64,000 nucleotides of DNA from Lewinellaceae bacterium (GTDB taxonomy: Bacteria > Bacteroidota > Bacteroidia > Chitinophagales > Saprospiraceae): contig JACJYK010000002.1 of assembly GCA_020636135.1 (NCBI GenBank), forward strand, positions 267,501-331,500, read 5' to 3'. The notes under the pieces are model-generated. The model had not been told where the DNA came from, made no database searches, and saw nothing but the letters and a program-made list of their open reading frames with translations. Each line of letters opens with the position of its first letter. The stretch's first letter is position 1. This document shows, piece after piece, positions 18,807 through 27,112 of the stretch. The position numbers and the translations under genes are program-made.

Positions 18807-20203
18807 TACGCATCCTGCTTCCAACCTATTTATTCCTCGTGATGGTATGCTGTCGGTCTGCACCGGATCAAGTAAAAGGACCGCTCAATGTACTGATGAT
18901 TGTGGTGGATGATCTGAATGACTGGATTACCTTGTTTGATCCGGCGAATCCCATCAGGACACCAAACCTGGCCAGACTTGCGAGCCGGGGTGTATTCTTC
19001 TCCCGGGCGTATTCCGCTTCACCTGCCTGCAATCCCTCCCGGGCTTCCGTTTTATCCGGCCTGAGACCCAGCCGGACAGGAGTATATGGTAATGCCTCGG
19101 ATTGGCGCAGTGCGACTGTCGGTAAACCTACACTTCAAAGGTATTTTAAAGACCACGGATACTATGTCGCCGGTGCCGGTAAGATCTTTCATCACCACAA
19201 AGACTGGGCCTTTCACGACAACGGCTCCTTCAATGAATATTTGATGATGAGCATAAACGAACCATATCCTCCGCACAAGTTGAATGGTTTGGAAGACTAT
19301 GGTACCAGGAATACCGACTGGGGGATGTGGCCGGAGCATATCGAGGAGACTGCGGACTACCGCACCATGAAATATGCTGTGGATTTCCTGGAAAAAGAAC
19401 ACCGTGATCCATTTTTCCTGAATGTCGGGATCTACAAACCGCATTCACCATTTTTTGCTCCAGCGGACTACTTTGAACAGTATCCGATGGAAACATTGAC
19501 GATGCCAGACACTTCCCCGGACGATATGAGGGACTTGCCGCAAGGAGCCAGGACTTTGCTGGAGCCTTCCGATTGGTTCTGGACCGGTATGATGGAGTCC
19601 CTGAAAATCAAACCGGAATCCTGGAGGACCTACGTACAGGCATATCAGGCCTGTGCCAGTTTTGCAGACGATATGATCGGACGGGTCATTGATGCTCTGG
19701 ATCAAAGTTCGTATCGAGACAACACCATCATTGTCCTATGGTCCGATCACGGATTCCACCTGGGTGAAAAGGAACACTTTGAAAAATTTGCCCTTTGGGA
19801 AAAAACCAACCATGTACCCTTCATCATTATTGCTCCAGGCGTCACTTCTCCTGGTTCGGTCGAAAATATACCGGTCGATCTTAGTGTAATCTATCCGACC
19901 CTGAGTGAACTGTGCGGGTTGCCGGTACCGGATGTAGACGGTACCAGCCTGGTTCCTTTATTGCAAAATAGGCCCATGCAGCTGGGACCGGCTTTGTCTA
20001 CGTACGGGAAAGGAAATCATGCATTACGTACGGATCGGTGGCGTTACATAAGATATGCCGATGGAAGTGAAGAATTGTACGATCATTCTTCCGATCCTGA
20101 CGAGTACACCAATCTGGCTCTTCAAGCCGTGTATCGGACATTAATGGACAGTCTTGCGCAGTTTTTACCGGTTAATGAAGCCGACCAGGTACCCGATCTT
20201 TAA
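18803..20203 (+). CDS. Sulfatase 5 (S1 family, CNPSR motif)
   Basis: This 466-residue sulfatase starts with GTG, overlapping the end of the symporter gene by four bases (GTGA), so translational coupling is likely. A short hydrophobic N-terminus with CC at 16-17 suggests a lipoprotein. The catalytic cysteine is Cys76 in ACNPSRASVLSG. VVDDLNDWITLF (about 34-45) and LWSDHGFHLGEKEHFEKFALWE carry metal ligands. It belongs to the broad iduronate-2-sulfatase-like group but is clearly distinct from sulfatases 3 and 4. It is the last gene of the locus; the next gene is on the opposite strand. Confidence 0.92.
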   Translation: MIRILLPTYLFLVMVCCRSAPDQVKGPLNVLMIVVDDLNDWITLFDPANPIRTPNLARLASRGVFFSRAYSASPACNPSRASVLSGLRPSRTGVYGNASDWRSATVGKPTLQRYFKDHGYYVAGAGKIFHHHKDWAFHDNGSFNEYLMMSINEPYPPHKLNGLEDYGTRNTDWGMWPEHIEETADYRTMKYAVDFLEKEHRDPFFLNVGIYKPHSPFFAPADYFEQYPMETLTMPDTSPDDMRDLPQGARTLLEPSDWFWTGMMESLKIKPESWRTYVQAYQACASFADDMIGRVIDALDQSSYRDNTIIVLWSDHGFHLGEKEHFEKFALWEKTNHVPFIIIAPGVTSPGSVENIPVDLSVIYPTLSELCGLPVPDVDGTSLVPLLQNRPMQLGPALSTYGKGNHALRTDRWRYIRYADGSEELYDHSSDPDEYTNLALQAVYRTLMDSLAQFLPVNEADQVPDL

Positions 20204-20227
20204 TGCGTAGTGGGTTTCTTCGGGAAT

Positions 20228-20257
20228 AAAAAAGGCCGGAACCTAATGGTTCCAGCC
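20228..20257 (-). terminator. Terminator of the minus-strand secreted-protein gene
   Basis: A stem of GGCCGGAACC with GGTTCCAGCC (20234-20257, one unpaired base, TAAT loop) is followed on the minus strand by a run of T (A6 at 20228-20233 on the plus strand). It should end the gene at 20286-20666; it may also slow plus-strand transcripts leaving the sulfatase locus. Confidence 0.75.
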
Positions 20258-20285
20258 TCCTCTGAAATTATTTGAAGCGTTTGGA

Positions 20286-20666
20286 TTAACTACACGAATC
20301 GGTACAGCTGCGGATGTCATTATCCACCTTCCAGTTGTTTCCGGTGGCTTCACAGCCGCATTCAGGCGCCTTTTCGGCCATTGCATCTTCTTCACTCATT
20401 GAGATTTTGAAGGCAACCGCCTCATCACCGTTTTTGGCGGTGACGGCATAAAAATAGGCTCCGGAATCTTCGTTCTTGACGACCGAAACGGTCTCTACTG
20501 CCGTGACATCATCAAAAGATTGGCTAATGGCGCTCGAAAGCTCCTGGTTTGAGATTTCTTTCACCGTCGTGAATGTGGTCGTTGCATCCTGGCCCTGGAA
20601 TTGATTCGTTGGTACTGATAAAAACATGATAGCACTAGCTATCAGGCTAGCAATGAGCTTGACCAT
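20286..20666 (-). CDS. Small secreted Cys-containing protein, unknown function
   Basis: I do not recognise this 126-residue protein. It has a hydrophobic signal peptide (about residues 1-26) and a folded-looking middle rich in beta-type residues (TTFTTVKEISNQELSSAI, AYFYAVTAKNGDEAVAFKI). The C-terminus carries four to five cysteines (ECGCEAT, then CTDSCS at the very end). The codon pattern, signal peptide and its own terminator at 20228-20257 support a real gene. It is separated from the sulfatase locus by strand. The cysteines might form disulfides or bind metal. Confidence 0.7.
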   Translation of the reverse strand: MVKLIASLIASAIMFLSVPTNQFQGQDATTTFTTVKEISNQELSSAISQSFDDVTAVETVSVVKNEDSGAYFYAVTAKNGDEAVAFKISMSEEDAMAEKAPECGCEATGNNWKVDNDIRSCTDSCS

Positions 20667-20796
20667 AAGATTACTGATTTAAAAGATGAATTAAAAAGCG
20701 TCTATTCGTGGAGGATGACTGTATCTATATAATCGCTATTTGTAAGTGGTTATTATTTAGGGATAATAAATTAACAAATGTTAATGGGATCGGAAA

Positions 20797-20824
20797 CAGT
20801 ATTCAGTACTCAGTATTCAGAAGA
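20797..20824. repeat. Heptanucleotide tandem repeat (CAGTATT/CAGTACT)
   Basis: CAGTATT, CAGTACT, CAGTATT and CAGAAGA follow one another with a period of seven bases between two minus-strand genes. It is short and degenerate. A second seven-base array with a different unit lies 25 bases downstream. Confidence 0.7.
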
Positions 20825-20848
20825 GTATTATCAGGCGGCACAAACCCT

Positions 20849-20883
20849 TCAACAATCAACATTCAATCCTCAACATTACTCAT
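20849..20883. repeat. Heptanucleotide tandem repeat (TCAACAT-like)
   Basis: Units TCAACAA, TCAACAT, TCAATCC, TCAACAT and TACTCAT follow with a seven-base period. The array runs into the stop codon (20876-20878) of the minus-strand lipoprotein gene. Confidence 0.65.
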
Positions 20884-21409
20884 ATTGCCACACTTCCCGG
20901 ACCGTAAAGTTCAGATTCTTTTGCATCCGGTTGTCTTCATGTATTTCCAGGCGAAATCCGTAAGCCGGAATAAGCGTCAGCTCCATGTTCCGGGTACCGG
21001 TGATCTGATGCATAGCGTAAGAAATGTGGATTGAATCAGGGGTTGACGTTTCACCCGGCCAGATCATGATGGATCGTACGTATGGTTTTTTACTGATAGC
21101 CTCATACGTAAGCGGGTTGTCCCTGGTCTGCCGGAACTGATCTGCGAAGGAACGGTCGTTCAGGGCAAAAGACTCCAGAAATTTAAGGTCCTGATGAAAT
21201 TCAGTGCTGTCGATGGGTTTGGTTTCTGTTGCTTCACCGGCGTATTGTAGGGTTTTCGATACCGGGTGGAACTGGTTTTGCTGGTAGATCGAATGCAGCA
21301 TGGCTGGCAAATCTACCGGTAATGGAGCCAGGTTTCCGGATGCCGCATCCTTATCGGAGCACGATACCAGGACACTCAGGAGTAGGAAATGCAACAGGAA
21401 CCTGGTCAT
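20876..21409 (-). CDS. Lipoprotein of unknown function
   Basis: This 177-residue protein has a lipoprotein signal (lipobox LVSC, Cys17). The rest is unfamiliar. It contains FHQDLKFLESFALNDRSFADQ and ends in a beta-rich part (SIHISYAMHQITGTRNMELTLIPAYGF). Its ATG overlaps the gpmI stop codon by four bases, so it is translationally coupled to gpmI. No function is proposed. Confidence 0.75.
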   Translation of the reverse strand: MTRFLLHFLLLSVLVSCSDKDAASGNLAPLPVDLPAMLHSIYQQNQFHPVSKTLQYAGEATETKPIDSTEFHQDLKFLESFALNDRSFADQFRQTRDNPLTYEAISKKPYVRSIMIWPGETSTPDSIHISYAMHQITGTRNMELTLIPAYGFRLEIHEDNRMQKNLNFTVREVWQYE

Positions 21410-22947
21410 GAACTTCCTTTAAGTTCCCGGATCAGGGAGTGGCCGGTCATCTCCCGGGGTTGTGCAATACCCATCAGATGCAATAAGGTCGGTGCTACAT
21501 CCGCCAGGATACCGTCAGACACCTCATAGTGATGTCCCGGATAAATGACGATGCACGGAACCGGATTCTTGGTATGAGCGGTATTGGGAGTTCCGTCGTC
21601 GTTGATCATATAGTCCGAATTGCCATGATCGGCTATGATTACCAACCGGTATTTTTTTTCAATGGCAAGCGGGATCAGCCTGCTCAGACAGGTGTCCACT
21701 GTTTCTGCAGCTTTAATAGCCGCCGTGAATACTCCGGTATGACCTACCATATCCGTATTCGCAAAATTCAGACAGATGAAATCCGGGGGATCATTGGATA
21801 TGCGGTTCATGATGGCATCGGTCACCTCGATGGCACTCATTTCTGGCTGTAAATCGTAAGTTGCCACCTTGGGGCTGGGAATCAGGATGCGATCTTCGCC
21901 CGGAAATTTTTCTTCACGACCACCGGAGAAAAAGAAGGATACGTGAGGATATTTCTCGGTCTCGGCGATACGTACCTGGGTTAAGCCTTGAGAAGAAACT
22001 ACCTCACCCATGGTATTGACCAGGTTATCGGTCGTAAAGACCACCTGTAAACCTTTAAATTCCTTATCATATTCCGTCATCGTGACGTAGTCCAGTTTGA
22101 GGGCCTTCATCCCCTGTTCCGGAAAGTCCTGCTGGGTTAACACCTGGGTGATTTGCCGGGGACGGTCTGTCCGGAAATTAAAACACATGACGGTGTCACC
22201 ATCCTGGATCCGGGCCAATGGATGTCCCTCCATATCGGTCACCACAATGGGTTTCAGAAATTCGTCGGTGACGCCTTCGTGATAACTGGATTCTACCGCT
22301 GAAACCGGATCAAGTGTTTTTCTACCTTCTCCGTGGACCAGCAGGTCGTAGGCGAGTTTTACACGTTCCCAGCGTTTGTCCCGATCCATTGCGAAATACC
22401 GGCCGATAACAGTGGCAATCTGCGCATGCCTGCCCTGCAAGAAGTGTTGCAAATCCCTGAGGTATCCGACGCCGGATTTGGGATCGGTGTCCCTTCCGTC
22501 CATAAAGGCATGAATAAAGACCTTTTCACATCCACAGGATTCCGCCATTTCGATCAGCGCTTTCAGGTGGTTGATGTGGGAGTGAACACCACCATCCGAA
22601 ACCAGACCGATAAAATGCACAGGCTTCCCGGACTTAGCTGCCTGATGAAAAGCATTATTTAGCGTGGGATTATCAAATAGTGTCCGGTCACGGATCGCTT
22701 TATTTATCCGCGCCAGTTCCTGATAGACGATGCGCCCGGCACCGATATTGAGATGCCCGACCTCGCTGTTACCCATCTGGCCTTCAGGCAGCCCTACATC
22801 CTCTCCATAGGTGATCAGTTCACTATTGGGATAGTCCCGGTAAAGGGCATCTACAAAGGGTGTATTGGCTTGAGCTATTGCGCTTCTGGATGGATCCGGA
22901 CCATGTCCCCAGCCATCCAGTATGATTAAGAATCCCTTATTTGTCAT
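21406..22947 (-). CDS. gpmI: 2,3-bisphosphoglycerate-independent phosphoglycerate mutase
   Basis: This 513-residue cytoplasmic enzyme interconverts 3- and 2-phosphoglycerate in glycolysis. It belongs to the alkaline-phosphatase superfamily with two metal ions. Asp11 (ILDGWGHG) and the phosphoserine nucleophile Ser61 (GNSEVGHLNIGAGR) are present. The distal metal ligands ADHGNSD and HTKNPVP occur near the C-terminus, and LVSDGGVHSH lies in the inserted phosphotransferase domain. Length matches the family (about 510). A lipoprotein gene overlaps its 3' end by four bases. Confidence 0.97.
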   Translation of the reverse strand: MTNKGFLIILDGWGHGPDPSRSAIAQANTPFVDALYRDYPNSELITYGEDVGLPEGQMGNSEVGHLNIGAGRIVYQELARINKAIRDRTLFDNPTLNNAFHQAAKSGKPVHFIGLVSDGGVHSHINHLKALIEMAESCGCEKVFIHAFMDGRDTDPKSGVGYLRDLQHFLQGRHAQIATVIGRYFAMDRDKRWERVKLAYDLLVHGEGRKTLDPVSAVESSYHEGVTDEFLKPIVVTDMEGHPLARIQDGDTVMCFNFRTDRPRQITQVLTQQDFPEQGMKALKLDYVTMTEYDKEFKGLQVVFTTDNLVNTMGEVVSSQGLTQVRIAETEKYPHVSFFFSGGREEKFPGEDRILIPSPKVATYDLQPEMSAIEVTDAIMNRISNDPPDFICLNFANTDMVGHTGVFTAAIKAAETVDTCLSRLIPLAIEKKYRLVIIADHGNSDYMINDDGTPNTAHTKNPVPCIVIYPGHHYEVSDGILADVAPTLLHLMGIAQPREMTGHSLIRELKGSS

Positions 22948-23199
22948 GATAACTGCTTGATAGGCTTAGTTGGCACAAAAGTCGGAAGAATGGCAATAAA
23001 AAATACCATGCTTAGGTTAATATCTTGTTATATTCTGCCGATTCGCATGGTATTTGACAGCCTGTTTGTGACGGACCGGTATCTGGTCGTCAAAAGGTAA
23101 AAGATGCAGGATCGAATTTTCATCCGCATTCATTTGTTTACATTTTTAGTTTGTTTTGCTTATACGTTGTAGAACTACATTGAAACTAAATGATTGCAT

Positions 23200-23577
23200 A
23201 TGAAAACCTTATTGTTGAGTTTTGTCGTAGTCACCTCGCTTGCTGTGGACCAGAATATGGAGTCCATCTACCAGGCGATGTCTTCCGGGCAGGTAGATCA
23301 ACTATTGGCCCAAATGGATGACCAAATCGAGTTACACGTCCTGGATCATCAGACAATATACGACAAATCACTGGTTCGCAACCACTTACAGAAGTTTTTC
23401 CAGGATCATAAACCGAAATCGTGCCAGCCCATCCATAAGGGGGCAAACAAGTCGGATGAAACTTCATTTACCATTGCCAAGCTGACAACTGAGGACGGAG
23501 AATACCGTGTATTCTTCTACTTTAAACAGCAGGGAGATAAGTTTCTGATCCAGGAGATGCGCATTGACCAAGACTAA
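23200..23577 (+). CDS. DUF4783-like exported protein (NTF2-like fold)
   Basis: The ATG at 23200 gives a protein of about 125 residues; an in-frame TTG six bases upstream is less likely. The first 18 residues (MKTLLLSFVVVTSLAVD) look like a signal peptide. The body has the alpha-plus-beta pattern of NTF2-like proteins: SIYQAMSSGQVDQLLAQMDDQIEL, then a KFFQDHKP helix and YRVFFYFKQQGDKFLIQEMRI strands. This fits the Bacteroidota DUF4783 family, whose role is unknown. It is isolated between divergent gpmI and convergent rhomboid genes. Confidence 0.8.
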   Translation: MKTLLLSFVVVTSLAVDQNMESIYQAMSSGQVDQLLAQMDDQIELHVLDHQTIYDKSLVRNHLQKFFQDHKPKSCQPIHKGANKSDETSFTIAKLTTEDGEYRVFFYFKQQGDKFLIQEMRIDQD

Positions 23578-23750
23578 AATCGAAGTTTGGTGCAGACGGG
23601 GACCATTTGATCCTCAGAAAGTAAATGATCAGAAAAGAATATTCTGGATACGGGTGTCTGATGTGAATCTGGCACCCTTTTTTAGTAGTGACAGAATGAA
23701 ATGATACGATACAACAAACCGAATGAATGTCGAAGGCAGAAATGATCCAG

Positions 23751-24419
23751 TCAATGCCGGTCAAATGTATCCCGGTCGTAGAAGTAGCGTTGGTCCTGCG
23801 TAGGCTCATCTTCATAACTGTAGCGTATTTCTTCATCCGGATCTTTGGCATGCCGGAATATAAAAGCTACCAGGATGCCGACCAGTGCTCCGTAGAGGTG
23901 GCTTTCCCATGAGATACCCTCCTTGATGGGCAATACGCCCCAGATAAATCCGCTGTACAATATGGTCACGATCAGAGCCAGTACGATGGAGCGAATGTTG
24001 CGCCGGAAGACACCGGACCAGAAGATAAAGGAGAGCAAACCGTAAACAACCCCGCTGGCGCCGATGTGATAAACCGGCCGTGCAAATAACCATACAGCCA
24101 AACCAGTGCCCAGATAGATCAGTACAAAACTGATGAATGCAATGCGGCGATAGAAGACGGCAAGAATGAGGGTCAATACAAACAAGGGTACCGTATTGGA
24201 TATTAAGTGTCCCCAGCTGCCGTGGATCAGAGGAGCAAATAAGATGCCTTTAAGTCCGGAGAGATGGTGGGGATAGATTCCCAATGCCCCTAGTTGACCA
24301 TTTAACAGATACTGAAACCCTTGGACGATCCAGATCAATACAACCAAGAGTACCGGCCATCGCAGTCTTTGTCCGGCTTGTTGCATAAAACTAGCTTCAG
24401 GTTCCGTGCCTTGGTTCAT
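23751..24419 (-). CDS. Rhomboid family intramembrane serine protease
   Basis: This 222-residue membrane protein has about six hydrophobic helices. The catalytic dyad is visible: Ser122 in GASGVVYG and His174 in WESHLYG. The conserved HxxxN of helix 2 is His71/Asn75 (HGSWGHLISN). It would cut transmembrane substrates within the inner membrane. The C-terminal tail (about 190-222) is acidic and Tyr/Asp-rich, and probably cytoplasmic. No substrate is suggested by the neighbours. Confidence 0.93.
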   Translation of the reverse strand: MNQGTEPEASFMQQAGQRLRWPVLLVVLIWIVQGFQYLLNGQLGALGIYPHHLSGLKGILFAPLIHGSWGHLISNTVPLFVLTLILAVFYRRIAFISFVLIYLGTGLAVWLFARPVYHIGASGVVYGLLSFIFWSGVFRRNIRSIVLALIVTILYSGFIWGVLPIKEGISWESHLYGALVGILVAFIFRHAKDPDEEIRYSYEDEPTQDQRYFYDRDTFDRH

Positions 24420-24495
24420 GGTATTAATTTAAGCGTACCCTGCAAAAATCCTAAGGTACCGCTTTGCATGCATCCTTTTTCGATGAATAGCCGGA

Positions 24496-25341
24496 TTAGA
24501 CAGATGGATATTTTCGGCGGATCAACCGGATAAAGGAGGTTGCTAATTCTGATTTGTCATCCTCGGCCCAATGATTAGGCATGGCAATTTCCCGTACCAG
24601 GTAAGCCTTGGCATCGTTAAATTGTGCAAATGAATTCAACCTTCTGATGGTATCAACAAACTTTCCGGAATCCCCTCCGAATAATTCATTGATGATCAGG
24701 ATCCGCTCATTGACCCCAAAGGCTCTGGACAAATCCGAGATGGGAAGCTGCGAAAGTTTTTCAGACAGATCAGATGCCTTATTGGCATCGAACAATCGCA
24801 GGACAGCCTGTGACGGATTGATGCTTTGGGTGTAACTGGGTGCGGGTACTTCTACCGGATCCGGATCAGGTGCTGGTATGACCGGGTCAGACGGAATTAC
24901 GGGTTGATGTACGGATAGGGTACGTTCCGGGACCGGTAGTGGATCGGCTGCAACAGGTCTTCTTATTTCAGATGGGGTGACCCGTTCTTCCACATAATGG
25001 GTGCCATTGGTATGGACAAACGGTTCTTGTTTGGGTGGTTCGGCTGGTCTTGCAACAGGTTCCGTATATTTTGGAGTTTCCTGATGAACGATGGGCCGCG
25101 GCTCGTATTCCGGCTTAACTGGTTTGCTGGCTGCTACCGGTTCCTGGTGCAGCGTCTTGGTGGAGCTGGTCCGGTGCTGCTGTACCGGCTCAGCCTCATC
25201 CAAAAACGAGTCATAGAGCTTACGCAGGTAGCTGAGCATCAGATCACGCTCGAGAGGTGACAGGTCGTTATCCGTCATGCGGATGTTTTGCCACAAAAGA
25301 TTGATTTTATCCAGGTTGTTTTTGGCTTTATCCCAATTCAT
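24496..25341 (-). CDS. Proline-rich linker protein of unknown function
   Basis: This 281-residue protein is in three parts. A helical N-terminus (about 1-50) contains NWDKAKNNLDKINLLWQNIR and LERDLMLSYLRKLYDSFLDE. A long Pro/Glu/Val-rich, likely disordered linker (about 52-175) follows. The helical C-terminal domain (about 178-281) contains LFDANKASDLSEKLSQLPI, GVNERILIINELFGGD and HWAEDDKSELATSFIRLIRR. There is no signal peptide or membrane segment, so it is probably cytoplasmic. The layout suggests an adaptor or scaffold, but I cannot name a family. Confidence 0.75.
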   Translation of the reverse strand: MNWDKAKNNLDKINLLWQNIRMTDNDLSPLERDLMLSYLRKLYDSFLDEAEPVQQHRTSSTKTLHQEPVAASKPVKPEYEPRPIVHQETPKYTEPVARPAEPPKQEPFVHTNGTHYVEERVTPSEIRRPVAADPLPVPERTLSVHQPVIPSDPVIPAPDPDPVEVPAPSYTQSINPSQAVLRLFDANKASDLSEKLSQLPISDLSRAFGVNERILIINELFGGDSGKFVDTIRRLNSFAQFNDAKAYLVREIAMPNHWAEDDKSELATSFIRLIRRKYPSV

Positions 25342-25511
25342 ATTTGTTATACTTACTACTGGTTTTTAATTAGAATGAATTCTCAGGTTGGTTTCGTATA
25401 ACTATTGATTGATAATTTCTTTTTTTGTTCCACCAATCAGTCCACTATAGACAGTTGCGGCAGAAACCATGCCAAATATTATTAAAAAATGTAATATAAT
25501 TTACGTTCTGG

Positions 25512-26096
25512 ATGTTTTTAGAACCACATTTCAAAGGGCAGCGCAGTGGATGGATCGAAGTGATCTGCGGATCCATGTTCAGTGGTAAAACGGAGGAGTT
25601 GATCCGCCGTTTGAAGCGTGCCCAGTTTGCTCATCAGGAAGTGATGATCTACAAACCCAAGATTGATACCCGCTATCATGAGCAACGCATCGTCTCCCAT
25701 GATGAAAATGCCATCCGGTCGAACCCGATTACGTCATCGCGCGAAATGCTGGATCAGGTCGATGGTATAGAAGTGGTAGGCATTGACGAAGCGCAATTTT
25801 TTGATCCCGAACTGCCGGATGTCTGCCAACAACTTGCCAATCGAGGGGTCCGGGTCATTGCTGCCGGGCTGGATATGGATTTCAGGGGCAAGCCATTCGG
25901 TCCCATGCCTCACCTGCTGGCCATCGCAGAATACATCACCAAGGTGCATGCGATCTGTGTGCGTTGCGGGAACCTGGCCACCCACTCCTTCCGGTTGACC
26001 GATGAAGCGGATACGGTATTGGTCGGAGAGAAAGACAAATACGAACCACGCTGCAGGACGTGTTTTAATATGGGAAATATCCTGGACCTGCGTTAA
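25512..26096 (+). CDS. tdk: Thymidine kinase
   Basis: This 194-residue type II thymidine kinase phosphorylates thymidine in nucleotide salvage. The P-loop GSMFSGKTEEL is at 20-30 and the DEAQFF motif at 92-97, with Glu93 as the catalytic base. A structural zinc site is formed by Cys149, Cys152, Cys181 and Cys184 (CVRC and CRTC). Length and motif order match the family. Its 3' end overlaps the convergent Bax-inhibitor-like gene by four bases. Confidence 0.96.
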   Translation: MFLEPHFKGQRSGWIEVICGSMFSGKTEELIRRLKRAQFAHQEVMIYKPKIDTRYHEQRIVSHDENAIRSNPITSSREMLDQVDGIEVVGIDEAQFFDPELPDVCQQLANRGVRVIAAGLDMDFRGKPFGPMPHLLAIAEYITKVHAICVRCGNLATHSFRLTDEADTVLVGEKDKYEPRCRTCFNMGNILDLR

Positions 26097-26848
26097 CGAC
26101 GGCTGGCTAGTTTAGCCAGTAATCGCAGGATCTCCAGATACAACCAGATTACGGTAACCAACAAGCCAAAGGCAGCATACCATTCCATGTATTTTGGAGC
26201 ATTTTGCTGAGCTCCATCCTCTATAAAACGGAAATCCATCAGCAGGTTCAGGGCAGCAACAACCACAACGACCAGAGAGAAAACTATGCCAACAGTCCCA
26301 TTATCATGGATGAGAGGTACATGCATTCCGAAAAGATTTGCAACCATAGAAATGATGTAGCATAAGGCGATTCCCGCCGTCGCTGAAAATACGATCATCC
26401 GGAAGGTGTCGGTCACCCGGATGATTCGCAGCCGGTAAATGATCAGCATGCCGAACAGAATGGAAAAGGTCAGTAATATAGCTTCCATTGCGATGCCCGG
26501 AACACCATCATCAAAGAACGCCGAGATAGCACCTAACGCCAGGCCTTCGGCAACGGCATAGACCGGAGCCAGGTAAGGAGCCGTGGTTTTTTTGAAGATT
26601 ATGATCAAAGCAAGGATGAATCCGGAGATGAACCCGACCTTCATCAGAATACTCACCAGTGCGCCGTCATCCGCGCGTTGAAACAAATTCCAGGTAAACA
26701 TAGCGGCAAGCAAGGTCGCAAAGCCCAATAGAAGCACTTTTTGGGTAGCTCCAAGAATGGTCATGGTGGGGGCCCCGGAGTCAATGTGATCAAGAGTTTG
26801 GAAGGTGCTGGCACCAAGAGCAGGATTTTTCGTTTTAAAGAGAGCCAT
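26093..26848 (-). CDS. Bax inhibitor-1/YccA-family membrane protein
   Basis: This 251-residue protein has seven hydrophobic segments after a soluble N-terminus of about 35 residues. It resembles the YccA/Bax-inhibitor-1 group (TMBIM-like), for example in YLAPVYAVAEGLALGAIS and near the C-terminal YAAFGLLVTVIWLYLEILRL. Such proteins are calcium-leak or membrane-stress modulators in some organisms; the role here is unknown. It is convergent with tdk, overlapping four bases. A TAGATTTG box lies 23 bases before the start codon. Confidence 0.9.
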   Translation of the reverse strand: MALFKTKNPALGASTFQTLDHIDSGAPTMTILGATQKVLLLGFATLLAAMFTWNLFQRADDGALVSILMKVGFISGFILALIIIFKKTTAPYLAPVYAVAEGLALGAISAFFDDGVPGIAMEAILLTFSILFGMLIIYRLRIIRVTDTFRMIVFSATAGIALCYIISMVANLFGMHVPLIHDNGTVGIVFSLVVVVVAALNLLMDFRFIEDGAQQNAPKYMEWYAAFGLLVTVIWLYLEILRLLAKLASRR

Positions 26849-26870
26849 ATTATCCAGTTTAAGGGTAAAA

Positions 26871-26878
26871 CAAATCTA
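26871..26878 (-). promoter_or_regulatory. Predicted -7 box for the Bax-inhibitor-like gene
   Basis: On the minus strand the sequence reads TAGATTTG, matching the Bacteroidota TAnnTTTG box, 22 bases upstream of the start codon. The -33 element was not identified. Confidence 0.4.
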
Positions 26879-27072
26879 AATATAATAATCTGTAGTCATC
26901 CTTCGTCCGGAAAAATGGGAGGTCAAAACCTTAATTTATTACTCAGGATTAATCTCATACCCGTAAGATGATCCTTCTTCTATAGCAGTTATCCGGTTCC
27001 TGGTACCGGTACTCTTCAACCACTGAACCATTTCATGTAACCAATGTTACAGATCAGACAGTTTTACTGCTG

Positions 27073-27080
27073 TACTTTTG
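27073..27080 (+). promoter_or_regulatory. Predicted -7 box for thioredoxin gene
   Basis: TACTTTTG matches TAnnTTTG and lies 32 bases before the thioredoxin ATG. No definite -33 element was identified. Confidence 0.4.
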
Positions 27081-27112
27081 TTCCTGCATTATAAAATAAA
27101 TCAATTGATACC

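Noticed and set aside
10073..20203. Locus as a heparan-sulfate or other glycosaminoglycan degradation system
   Set aside because: Some sulfatases resemble iduronate-2-sulfatase and sulfamidase, but there is no heparin lyase, chondroitinase or unsaturated glucuronidase, while the sialidase, lyase and mutarotase all point to sialic acid.
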